A stretch of DNA of 64,000 nucleotides, taken from contig JAOAPI010000171.1 in the NCBI GenBank assembly GCA_025462865.1, positions 62,001 to 126,000 of the forward strand, given 5' to 3'. The DNA is from Candidatus Sulfotelmatobacter sp. GTDB taxonomy: Bacteria > Acidobacteriota > Terriglobia > Terriglobales > Acidobacteriaceae. How positions within the stretch are numbered: the first letter of the stretch is position 1; each line of letters begins with the position of its first letter. Under the pieces are notes generated by a model, which saw only the letters and a program-made list of their open reading frames with translations, had not been told where the DNA came from and searched no databases. Both the position numbers and the translations under genes were made by a program. Shown here piece after piece: positions 8,441 to 15,725 of the stretch.

Positions 8441-9486
8441 ACGGAAAAATGACAGCCGCCGTCCTCTACGGCAAAGAGGATCTTAAGATCGAAAGAGTAC
8501 CCATCCCTCGCGTTGAAAAGGGCGAGGTGCTGGTCAAAGTACAGGTGGCGCTCACCTGCGGTACTGATCTCAAGGTTTATCAGCGCGGCTACCACGCCCG
8601 CATGATTGTTCCTCCCGCGCTCTTCGGCCATGAACTCGCCGGTGTCGTGGAGGAAGTCGGTGAAGGCGTCCTCAGCTTCAAGAAGGGCCAGCGCGTCGTC
8701 GCTCTGAATTCCGCGCCATGCCAGATGTGCTTCTACTGCTCCAAGCACCAGGAAAATCTCTGCGAAGACCTGCTTTTCAATAACGGAGCCTACGCCGAAT
8801 ATATCCGCGTCCCGCGCCGCATCGTCGAAGCCAACATGCTGGTGATCCCGCCCAACGTCAGCTTCGAAGATGCCGCCATGACCGAACCGCTGGCCTGTGT
8901 CTTGCGCGGCCTGCACGAAACCGGAGTTGAAATCGGCGACACCGTTACGATTATCGGTGGTGGTCCCATCGGTCTGATGTTTGTTCAGGTCGCGCGCGCC
9001 ATTGGCTGCAACGTAATCTCGGTCGTTAAGCGCGACGAACAAGTCGTTGCCGCCAAACACATGGGCGCTCATGAAATCGTCCAGACCACCAAAGTTCAAA
9101 ATGTAGTTGAGGCCGTGCGCGCGCTCACGCCGCAGAAGCGCGGTTGCGATGTGGTGATTGAAGCGGTCGGTCGTCCCGAAGCCTGGGAATGGACCGTCGA
9201 GATGGTACGCAAGGGCGGCACTGTAAATTTCTTCGGCGGATGTGCCAGCGGATCCAAGGTGCAACTCGACACTAACCGTCTGCACTACTCTGAGATCACG
9301 CTCAAGGCTACGTTCCATCACACGCCGGAAACAGTTCGCCGCGCCTTTGGCCTGATTGCCGCCAAAAAAATCCGTCCCACCGATTACATCACCGGCGAAG
9401 CCCCGCTATCGCGCCTGCAACAGGTTCTGCGCCATATGCTGAACCGCGGTGGCGACATCAAGACCGCCATCATTCCCGGCCACTGA
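8437..9486 (+). CDS. Second zinc-dependent medium-chain alcohol dehydrogenase, hopanoid operon
   Basis: 349 residues, GTG start in a GTGA overlap with the previous gene, implying translational coupling. It shows C41 (LTCGTDLK), H65-E66 (FGHELAGV), structural cysteines C95, C98, C101 and C109, and the dinucleotide motif GGGPIGLM. It is clearly related to its neighbour but not a recent duplicate, because the zinc loop and C-terminal halves differ. Two coupled dehydrogenases suggest either successive oxidation and reduction steps on one side chain or a heteromeric enzyme. Substrate unknown. Confidence 0.85.
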   Translation: MNGKMTAAVLYGKEDLKIERVPIPRVEKGEVLVKVQVALTCGTDLKVYQRGYHARMIVPPALFGHELAGVVEEVGEGVLSFKKGQRVVALNSAPCQMCFYCSKHQENLCEDLLFNNGAYAEYIRVPRRIVEANMLVIPPNVSFEDAAMTEPLACVLRGLHETGVEIGDTVTIIGGGPIGLMFVQVARAIGCNVISVVKRDEQVVAAKHMGAHEIVQTTKVQNVVEAVRALTPQKRGCDVVIEAVGRPEAWEWTVEMVRKGGTVNFFGGCASGSKVQLDTNRLHYSEITLKATFHHTPETVRRAFGLIAAKKIRPTDYITGEAPLSRLQQVLRHMLNRGGDIKTAIIPGH

Positions 9487-9518
9487 TTGATACTGGACTG
9501 ATTGACACTGCAAAACTA

Positions 9519-9546
9519 GTTTGTCATCCTGAGCGAAGCGAAGGAC
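9519..9546. repeat. Dispersed intergenic motif (gtcatcctgagcgaagcgaa type)
   Basis: The 146-bp gap before hpnC carries tttgtcatcctgagcgaagc followed by gaaggacccc. The 11587-11720 repeat units share the ttgtcattc opening. This looks like a dispersed non-coding repeat; no promoter or terminator function can be assigned. Confidence 0.45.
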
Positions 9547-9632
9547 CCCATGCATGCCGGAGGCGTCTGTGGCATCGCAAGGCGTTCTCACGATGCTCAA
9601 GGTTTTCCGACGCCGGGAATGCTTTCTAACTC

Positions 9633-10580
9633 ATGAACCCCGTGACCAGCGATTTGCAATTCGCGCGCCATCCGGCAGCCTCCCCGGGCTGGAGCCGCCT
9701 TCCCGCGGAATACGCAATCCCTGACTCCCCACCCTCGCTCGAGCAATCACGCGAATATTGCCGTCGCCTCGCCCGCACCCATTACGAAAATTTCTCCGTG
9801 GCGACTTGGTTCCTGCCAAAAAAGCTGCGCCAGGATTTCCTCAACGTCTACTCCTATTGCCGAATTTCCGACGATCTCGGCGACGAAGTCGGAGACCCCG
9901 CCGCGTCCCTCGCCTTACTTGACGAGTGGCAATCACAACTCGATGCCTGCTACGCCGGAAGCCCGCGCCACCCGGTCTTCGTAGCCCTCGCGGACACCGT
10001 GCGCAAGTTCGACATTCCAAAACACGAGTTCTCCGATCTATTGATCGCCTTCCGCCAGGATCAGACCGTCACCCGTTTCCAAACATTCAACGATGTCCTA
10101 GCCTACTGCCGCTACTCGGCCAATCCCGTAGGCCATCTCGTGCTCTACCTCTGCGGCTATCGTGACGCCGGACGTCAGCAGCTTTCCGACTTCACTTGCA
10201 CCGCCCTGCAACTCGCCAATTTCTGGCAGGATGTAAGCGTCGATTACGCCAAGGGCCGAATTTATTTGCCGCTGGAAGACTTGCGGCGCTATTCCGTCAG
10301 CGAGGAAGACATCAAACACAACCGCAACACGCCCGCCTTTTGCGAGATGATGAAATTTGAAGTCGAGCGCGCCCGCGAATGGTTTGACCGCGGTCTCCCC
10401 CTCGTGGCAAAAGTAGATAAAGAGTTAGCCGTTGACCTCGAACTTTTCAGCCGCGGCGGTCAGGAAATACTGAACGCGATCGAGCGCCAGGGTTTCGCCG
10501 TCCTCGGTCACCGCCCCGTCATCACAAAAACGCGCAAACTCGCGCTAGTCGCCCGAGCCGCGCTGGGCAAGCTATTATGA
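9633..10580 (+). CDS. hpnC: Hydroxysqualene synthase HpnC
   Basis: 315 residues of the squalene/phytoene synthase family. The first Asp-rich motif is D80-D81-L-G-D84-E85 (CRISDDLGDEVGD) and the second is D200-xxx-D204 (FWQDVSVDYAKGRIYLP). In the bacterial three-enzyme route HpnD makes presqualene diphosphate from two FPP, HpnC converts it to hydroxysqualene, and HpnE reduces that to squalene. The order hpnC-hpnD-hpnE here is the usual one. It overlaps hpnD by 4 bp (ATGA), so the two are translationally coupled. Confidence 0.93.
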   Translation: MNPVTSDLQFARHPAASPGWSRLPAEYAIPDSPPSLEQSREYCRRLARTHYENFSVATWFLPKKLRQDFLNVYSYCRISDDLGDEVGDPAASLALLDEWQSQLDACYAGSPRHPVFVALADTVRKFDIPKHEFSDLLIAFRQDQTVTRFQTFNDVLAYCRYSANPVGHLVLYLCGYRDAGRQQLSDFTCTALQLANFWQDVSVDYAKGRIYLPLEDLRRYSVSEEDIKHNRNTPAFCEMMKFEVERAREWFDRGLPLVAKVDKELAVDLELFSRGGQEILNAIERQGFAVLGHRPVITKTRKLALVARAALGKLL

Positions 10581-11536
10581 GCGCTGGAGCACAACAGGTG
10601 TTCGTCCCGTGGACTCCCGCCCCCGCGCAACTCACCATGGCGTACTCCGTCTGCCGTGGCATCACCCGCACCAACGCGAAGAATTTCTACTACGCATTTC
10701 TCGTTCTGCCCAAACGCAAGCGCGAATCGCTATGCGCCGTCTACGCTTTTATGCGCCGCTGCGACGATATTGCCGACGATGCCGGCCTTAGCAATGAGGA
10801 ACGCCGCTTCAACTTGACTGCATGGCTGGACGCGCTGCACCGCGCCCAGCAGGGCGAACCCAGCGACGACCCGATTCTGTTGGCCCTCACCGACACGCAA
10901 CGCAGATATACAATCCCCGCCGGCTTGTTGGACGAACTCGCCATGGGAACCGCCATGGATGTGGAACAGGCACCCGAGAATGTGGAAAACCCGGCCATCG
11001 CTACTCCCCCGGTTTCTTCACTCTCGATTCAATACCAAACCTTCGATGATCTCAAAGTCTATTGCTATCGCGTAGCGTCGGTCGTCGGTCTCGTCTGCAT
11101 CCACATCTTCGGATATCGCGACCCCGCCGCCGAATCTCTTGCCGAGCAGTGCGGCCTGGCCTTCCAACTCACCAACATTATTCGCGATGTGAAAGAAGAC
11201 GCCGCGATGGGTCGCGTGTACCTGCCGCAAGAGGATCTCGCAAAGTTCGGCTTGTCGGCTGCGGAACTGCTCTCTGCGCCCGACCCCGCTCGCTTCCGTC
11301 CTCTGCTCGCCATGGAAGCCGACCGCGCCCGCGAGTACTATCAAGCTGGCGAGCAACTGAATTCTTATATTTCGGAGGACAGCCAGCCCGCACTCTGGGT
11401 GCTGGTCAGTATCTATCGCAAACTTCTGGAAAAAATCGCCGAGCGTGGATACGACGTCTTCAGCGGAAAAATCAGCCTTACCGTCAGCGAAAAGCTGCGG
11501 ATTCTCGCGAAAGGTTTTCTGCAACGCATTACCTGA
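10577..11536 (+). CDS. hpnD: Presqualene diphosphate synthase HpnD
   Basis: 319 residues of the trans-isoprenyl synthase fold. Substrate-binding Asp motifs are D63-D64-xx-D67-D68 (MRRCDDIADDAG) and D204-xxx-D208 (IIRDVKEDAAMGRVYLP), and LVLPKRKR lies near the N-terminus. It condenses two farnesyl diphosphates to presqualene diphosphate. The start ATG overlaps the hpnC stop. A loop of about 15 residues before QYQTFDDLKVYCYR (ENVENPAIATPPVSSL) is longer than in HpnC and probably surface-exposed. Confidence 0.93.
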   Translation: MSAGAQQVFVPWTPAPAQLTMAYSVCRGITRTNAKNFYYAFLVLPKRKRESLCAVYAFMRRCDDIADDAGLSNEERRFNLTAWLDALHRAQQGEPSDDPILLALTDTQRRYTIPAGLLDELAMGTAMDVEQAPENVENPAIATPPVSSLSIQYQTFDDLKVYCYRVASVVGLVCIHIFGYRDPAAESLAEQCGLAFQLTNIIRDVKEDAAMGRVYLPQEDLAKFGLSAAELLSAPDPARFRPLLAMEADRAREYYQAGEQLNSYISEDSQPALWVLVSIYRKLLEKIAERGYDVFSGKISLTVSEKLRILAKGFLQRIT

Positions 11537-11586
11537 AACTCAAATACTGATACGCTTGTCATTCCAATCCATGCAGAAAATTAGAG

Positions 11587-11720
11587 TTTGTTATTCGAGA
11601 TCGAGCTGAAGCCCAAAGTTTTGTCATTCGAAATCGAGCTGAAGCCCAAAGTTTTGTCATTCGAAATCGAGCTCAAAGCCCAAAGTTTTGTCATTCCGAA
11701 TCGGGCTGAAAGCCCGGTGA
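11587..11720. repeat. Tandem repeat, four units of about 33 bp
   Basis: Units start near 11588, 11620, 11653 and 11687, with the core tttgtcattcgaaatcgagc then tgaagcccaaag. The fourth unit diverges into a hairpin-like gggctgaaagccc. It fills most of the 245-bp gap between hpnD and hpnE. The 33-bp period gives repetitive peptide frames on both strands that are not genes. It may weaken or separate hpnE transcription from the upstream operon. Confidence 0.85.
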
Positions 11721-11781
11721 GGAACCTGCTGTTGTGCCGCCGTGAGATACCGGCTGTGTTAAGAAAAAACCGCAATCCCGC

Positions 11782-13194
11782 ATGATTCAAAACCCCCAAC
11801 AACCTACGGTAGCCATCGCCGGCGGCGGCCTTGCTGGCCTCGCTGCGGCCTGCGCCCTCGCCGACTGCGGCTTCCGAATCACCCTATTCGAGCGCCGACC
11901 CTATCTCGGAGGCCGCGCTTCTTCGTACGAACATCCCGGTACCGGCGAGGTCATCGACAACTGCCAGCACGTTCTTTTTCGTGTCTGCACCAACCTGGTC
12001 GAGTTCTACCAGCGCATCGGAGTCGAGGATAAAATCCGCTGGTATGACGAAATGACTTTCATCGAGCCCGGAGGCCGCGCCAGCGTAATGCATGCTTCAC
12101 CGCTGCCCGCCCCGCTGCACACCGCTCCGTCATTTCTGCGCTTTCCGTTCTTGAATGCGAACGACAAGCTCGTAATCTCGCGCGCCATCTCCGCGCTCAC
12201 CCTGACCGCTCAACCAGACACTGGACGTTCTTTTCTGGACTGGTGCCGCCAGCATCGTCAAACCAACAACGCCATCGAGCGCTTCTGGAAACCAATCCTG
12301 GTCAGCGCCCTCAGCGAAGATCTCGACCTCATTTCAATTTCTTACGCAGCGCAAGTCGTTCGCGAGTCCATGAAATCGCCCGAAGCGCGCCACATGGGCG
12401 TTCCCAGCATTCCCCTTACGGACCTCTACAATCGCGCCGGAGACTACATCCGCGCCCGCGGCGGCGAGATTCGCTTTCGCGCACCGCTCGAAAGTTTTTC
12501 TCCCGAACCCTCTGACGTCACCGTTCGCGTCGCCGACATAGACGAGCATTTCGACTATCTCGTCCTCGCCCTCCCCTTCGACACCATCGCCCGCGTACTC
12601 CCCGAAACCTCAGAAGCCGCGCCTTTGCGCGAAAAACTCACTCACTTCGAGTCTTCTCCCATCACCGGCATCCATCTGTGGTTCGACCGCCAGATCACCG
12701 ATCTCGACCACGCCGTCCTCCTCGACCGCACCATTCAATGGATATTCCACAAATCGCGCTTGCTGCTTACGCGCGGCGCAAAAGGCCCGTCTGACTCCTC
12801 CGGCAGTTACATCGAACTAGTTGTTAGCGCCTCCAAAAACCTCATCGACAAATCGAAAACTGAAATCGTCGAGCTCGCTCTAAAAGAAGTCCGCGAATTT
12901 TTTCCCGCCGCGCGCGACGCGAGCCTTCTGAAATCAACCGTGATCAAAGAAGTCCACGCCACCTATTCCCCTCGTCCCGGCATTGACGCCTATCGCCCGC
13001 AGCAATCCACCGCATGGCCCCGCATCTTCCTCGCCGGCGACTGGACCGCCACCGGTTGGCCCGCCACCATGGAAGGCGCGGTCCGCAGCGGATATCTCGC
13101 CGCGGAAGCCTTGACGCGTACCGCAGGCGTGAAGTCTCCGCGATTTATTTCGCCAGATATGCCTGCCAGCGGCTTGATGCGTCTCTTCAACTAA
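11782..13194 (+). CDS. hpnE: Hydroxysqualene dehydroxylase HpnE (FAD-dependent)
   Basis: 470 residues of the amine-oxidase/phytoene-desaturase-like flavoprotein family. The dinucleotide motif VAIAGGGLAGLAAACAL starts at residue 10, followed by FERRPYLGGRASSY and, near the C-terminus, the FAD-contact segment IFLAGDWTATGWPATMEGAVRSG. It reduces hydroxysqualene to squalene in the HpnCDE route. It is the last gene of the + strand hopanoid set, and a palindrome follows its stop. Confidence 0.92.
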   Translation: MIQNPQQPTVAIAGGGLAGLAAACALADCGFRITLFERRPYLGGRASSYEHPGTGEVIDNCQHVLFRVCTNLVEFYQRIGVEDKIRWYDEMTFIEPGGRASVMHASPLPAPLHTAPSFLRFPFLNANDKLVISRAISALTLTAQPDTGRSFLDWCRQHRQTNNAIERFWKPILVSALSEDLDLISISYAAQVVRESMKSPEARHMGVPSIPLTDLYNRAGDYIRARGGEIRFRAPLESFSPEPSDVTVRVADIDEHFDYLVLALPFDTIARVLPETSEAAPLREKLTHFESSPITGIHLWFDRQITDLDHAVLLDRTIQWIFHKSRLLLTRGAKGPSDSSGSYIELVVSASKNLIDKSKTEIVELALKEVREFFPAARDASLLKSTVIKEVHATYSPRPGIDAYRPQQSTAWPRIFLAGDWTATGWPATMEGAVRSGYLAAEALTRTAGVKSPRFISPDMPASGLMRLFN

Positions 13195-13202
13195 TTTTGT
13201 CG

Positions 13203-13230
13203 TAGAGACCTGGCTTGCCAGGTCTTGCCG
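13203..13230. repeat. Palindromic dispersed repeat, copy 1
   Basis: Perfect inverted repeat AGACCTGGC-tt-GCCAGGTCT at 13206-13225, framed by gtag and tgccg. A second element with the same frame and loop but different arm bases is at 14909-14938. It could help end the hpnE transcript, but no T-run follows. Confidence 0.7.
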
Positions 13231-13309
13231 TAGCCACCACGGTAATCGCGGCGTCTGCGGAACTCGCTCGAGTAGGGATGGAAAAGCAGGTTATTCGCGC
13301 GCGCGGTAT

Positions 13310-13978
13310 CTAGTTGCGGCCCATGCGCTCTTCGATCTTTGTCATGAACCTGGGCGCGTGGTTTTTCATCAGTTGCTCCAGCCCAGGGCGAAACTCGTGC
13401 AACAAATTCATGCCGGCGTCATTGCCGACCGTCGAACCAAAATCACTGAACGGCGCGGAAGCCGAGCGCGCCCAATATGGACGGTACGCCATGTGCAGCG
13501 CGGCCGAGCCGAGCACTCCCACAAAATACGAAGTGTTAACCTTCGCCTGTCCAGACTCGTCGTGGGTTACGAAGATGCGCGAAGCCGCATACATTGTCCG
13601 GCCCACGAGACTGTCGCTGCTCGAAGGGTGGTAATTCGAATTCCGCCTCAACAACGTGGCATACAAGAATTTGTCAAAAAAATCGCTGGAGGTTTTCTGA
13701 GCAGGCTGCGCGTTATAACGCACGCTGAAACTGGGCGCGAGCCGAGAACCGTATCCAGGGCCTGATTCGCGGGTCACATTCAGATTAACTGGAGCCGCTA
13801 TAGGCGAGCCGCCTTCATCCGCAAACGCTCCAACCGTTTCGGTTTGAGCCGCCGCCGACGGAGCGTCAGGCAGGGAACTCAATCCGGCCGTTACCAAACC
13901 GTCCTGGCAAACGGCCCCACAAGCCGCTAAACACAGGGATACCAGACAAGCAACCCGGATTGGAACGCGTACAGCCAT
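13310..13978 (-). CDS. Hypothetical secreted protein with LPDAPSA motif
   Basis: No function recognised. From ATG 13978 the protein has about 222 residues: a hydrophobic signal peptide (VACLVSLCLAACGAVC), a low-complexity LSSLPDAPSAAAQ segment, and a domain with FSVRYNAQP, DSLVGRTMYAASRIF, AALHMAYRPYWARS and a C-terminal FRPGLEQLMKNHAPRFM. The frame is open upstream to 14062, but the signal peptide favours the shorter start. An AAC before G-A-V-C could allow lipidation. It stands alone, convergent with hpnE. Confidence 0.7.
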   Translation of the reverse strand: MAVRVPIRVACLVSLCLAACGAVCQDGLVTAGLSSLPDAPSAAAQTETVGAFADEGGSPIAAPVNLNVTRESGPGYGSRLAPSFSVRYNAQPAQKTSSDFFDKFLYATLLRRNSNYHPSSSDSLVGRTMYAASRIFVTHDESGQAKVNTSYFVGVLGSAALHMAYRPYWARSASAPFSDFGSTVGNDAGMNLLHEFRPGLEQLMKNHAPRFMTKIEERMGRN

Positions 13979-14103
13979 AACCACAACCCACCTTGACGTA
14001 GCACCCCGCATGCCAATCTTTGCAGCTGGGCGCTCATTGTCGCACATAGTTGGGTGACGCAACGGAAGTCGTGGTTGTGCGCTAAATTCCTGCTAACCGA
14101 TTC

Positions 14104-14138
14104 ATGTCCCGCCATTTAGTCGTCATATTGGCGGACAT
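14104..14138. promoter_or_regulatory. Inverted repeat upstream of the 13978 gene
   Basis: ATGTCCCGCCA at 14104-14114 pairs with TGGCGGACAT at 14129-14138 with one bulged C. It lies about 125 bp upstream of the minus-strand secreted-protein start. It could be an operator or a repeat remnant; function unknown. The rest of 13979-14388 shows no gene. Confidence 0.4.
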
Positions 14139-14252
14139 ACGTCGCATCCTCACTCGAAGCGCCCCCGCAAGAGCTTTGAAATGCCGCTGCCTTTTCAAAT
14201 TCTTGTCGGATAGGTCAATGCCAGATTCCGTGTAGAAAAAGCGATATGCAAA

Positions 14253-14275
14253 TACTCACCCTATGTGAGTAAAAT
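14253..14275. other. Small hairpin with A-rich flank
   Basis: TACTCAC-cctat-GTGAGTA at 14253-14271, then aaaatc. A weak hairpin between two minus-strand genes. It may terminate or regulate, but the stem is short. Confidence 0.3.
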
Positions 14276-14388
14276 CTTTCATTCGAACAGCCTCTCCCGT
14301 GAGGAGCCTGAAGCTGAACTGACAAGACCGCCGATAGGCCCGCCTCGAAAGGCCGGCCAGAGCCGCCCGGTTCCTGCCACGCGTTCCT

Positions 14389-14883
14389 TCACCGAACCTC
14401 CAGCAATTCCCACGCTCCTCGGTACCTCTCAAACCGCTCTTCACCATCCTTTCTGCACCCAAACGGATACAGATTAATTGTCAGCCTCCCTCCCAGCGCG
14501 CGCACTGGAATCACATACCAGATCCTCCTCCGCATCCCCTCCGCCCGTGTCCGAGTTCCATCGATCACCACCGCAAGAAAATCAATCTGCTCCTTGGTGT
14601 AAGGCATGTGCTTTCCAGTAGTCCTCCAGCACGCCCTTACAGCAAATCCTCTGTGATGCCTCGCGTCACTCGCCTTCACCTGCACTCTCCACAACCTCCG
14701 TGTCGCATCCAGCACCACGTCATACCGCTCGTTGTCTCCAAACGGCTTCGCCACTCCAAATCCCCGCCGCGCCGCATCGAGCATGAACTGCATCTCCGCG
14801 ATCGACCCCTTGTGCTTGCTGTTATCTCGCCCACCCGGCATTCGCTCAGACCCACCCCGTTCCCCTCTCCGCCCACTTCCCAT
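14389..14883 (-). CDS. PD-(D/E)xK superfamily endonuclease-like protein
   Basis: Up to 164 residues; M15 (14841) is an alternative start that removes an Arg/Gly-rich leader. The core reads GSIAEMQFMLDAARRGF (E30), ERYDVVLDATRRLWRVQVK (D55 and Q68-V-K70), then YTKEQIDFLAVVIDGT and IWYVIPV. This is the alpha-beta-beta-beta-alpha arrangement of PD-(D/E)xK nucleases related to PDDEXK families seen as solitary genes in many bacteria. No methyltransferase is next to it, so it is not a standard restriction system. Target and role are unknown. Confidence 0.65.
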   Translation of the reverse strand: MGSGRRGERGGSERMPGGRDNSKHKGSIAEMQFMLDAARRGFGVAKPFGDNERYDVVLDATRRLWRVQVKASDARHHRGFAVRACWRTTGKHMPYTKEQIDFLAVVIDGTRTRAEGMRRRIWYVIPVRALGGRLTINLYPFGCRKDGEERFERYRGAWELLEVR

Positions 14884-14908
14884 CCCCTCACGCTCCTATC
14901 CACCTCAC

Positions 14909-14938
14909 CGTAGAGACGTAGCTTGCTACGTCTCGCCG
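14909..14938. repeat. Palindromic dispersed repeat, copy 2
   Basis: Perfect 10-bp arms GAGACGTAGC-tt-GCTACGTCTC at 14913-14934, framed by gta and gccg. Same design as the 13203-13230 element but with compensating base changes in the arms. Confidence 0.7.
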
Positions 14939-14974
14939 CCATCGCACAGCAGCCGCAAGCACGTCCCTGCCAAT

Positions 14975-15018
14975 AAAAAAGGCGCACGGCCCGCAAAGGC
15001 CCTGCGCCACTTCTTTTT
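14975..15018. terminator. Bidirectional Rho-independent terminator, no obvious gene attached
   Basis: A6 (14975-14980), stem GGCGCAcGGCC (14981-14991), loop cgcaaa, stem GGCCcTGCGCC (14998-15008), acttc, then T6 (15013-15018). This is a strong intrinsic terminator shape in both directions. The nearest gene on the minus strand begins downstream of it, and no + strand gene ends before it, so it may belong to an unannotated small RNA or a lost gene. The rest of 15020-15240 shows no convincing gene. Confidence 0.75.
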
Positions 15019-15240
15019 TGCCCTATATATCCAGAATATCAAACCGGGAGGGGTGAATGGGACACGTTGCGCAACTTTGTTTCTCGATTAAAACCAACGC
15101 CTTACGTGGAAAAGCTGATCCTCAGGGTCTTGACAAGTTTTCCGAGCGGGACGCGAAACCCCTCCGAAATCGTCAGGCTTCATTCTGAAGCACCGCGTAC
15201 TTCAGCCCGGCGAGGGACCTCGGACGCATCAGGACCCACG

Positions 15241-15545
15241 GCTGGGTGCTCCATTTCTCGCGTTCTTTGCGAGAAGTGGGGCTTTTCGCCGACACCTCCG
15301 AACCCTCAGCCAGCGCTCCGTCGAATTTTCTCCTCCCACCAAGTCCAGTCGTTGATCCGAACCAATCCCGCCTCGCCGTAAGCGTAAGAGCGATAGCTAC
15401 TCCACCGCCAATCCTCCGGACTCGCCGCCAGTCCCCGCACCACCGGATTGCGATGCATGTACTTCAGCTTCTCAACCTCTTTTTGCTGGCCCCAGATTGA
15501 AATCGTAGAAACGACTCTGCCAGAACCGGCCGGAGAATTCGCCCG
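15241..15545 (-). pseudogene. RAYT (REP-associated tyrosine transposase) C-terminal fragment, copy 1, with REP
   Basis: Direct repeat of the 17247-17555 segment. On the minus strand it encodes the RAYT C-terminal region (KLKYMHRNPVVRGL then EDWRWSSYRSYAYGEAGL, RINDWTWWEEKIRR). A 2-bp loss at the WGQQ region (ccccagattg versus ccccacagattg in copy 2) and an extra C near 15540 break the frame. The catalytic N-terminal half is missing. A REP palindrome lies at its 3' side (15251-15279). Confidence 0.8.
15251..15279. repeat. REP palindrome A
   Basis: CCATTTCTCGC (15251-15261), loop gttcttt, GCGAGAAGTGG (15269-15279), with one wobble pair. The same palindrome occurs at 15572, 17257 and 21501. Confidence 0.85.
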
Positions 15546-15571
15546 CTTATTGTGAGCTCAAGCCAAAATCC

Positions 15572-15600
15572 CCACTTCTCGCAAAGAACGCGAGAAACGG
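15572..15600. repeat. REP palindrome B (opposite orientation)
   Basis: CCACTTCTCGC (15572-15582), loop aaagaac, GCGAGAAACGG (15590-15600): the reverse complement of the other copies. Together with palindrome A it frames RAYT fragment copy 1 as an inverted pair. Confidence 0.85.
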
Positions 15601-15725
15601 GCCACCCGCCTTCGACAGCCAACCTAAACGCGACCACGCTTCATCCAAAACTCGTTTCGCTTGATGGCGAAAAGGGCATTTCCTCCATTCTTAGTCAGTC
15701 GAGTCGTCATATAGAGGAAGTTGAT

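Noticed and set aside
8389-9321. A 310-codon frame antisense to the second dehydrogenase
   Set aside because: Long antisense frames are expected in GC-rich codon-biased genes; no homologous motif.
11587-11720. CRISPR-like array
   Set aside because: Units are contiguous without unique spacers, and there are no cas genes.
11588-11785. Repetitive peptide frame upstream of hpnE
   Set aside because: Produced by the 33-bp tandem repeat; both strands give repetitive peptides and there is no ribosome-binding site.
15552-15725. Upstream start for the phosphoesterase
   Set aside because: The extra 58 codons cross a REP palindrome, and a proper ribosome-binding site and lipoprotein signal start at 15726.
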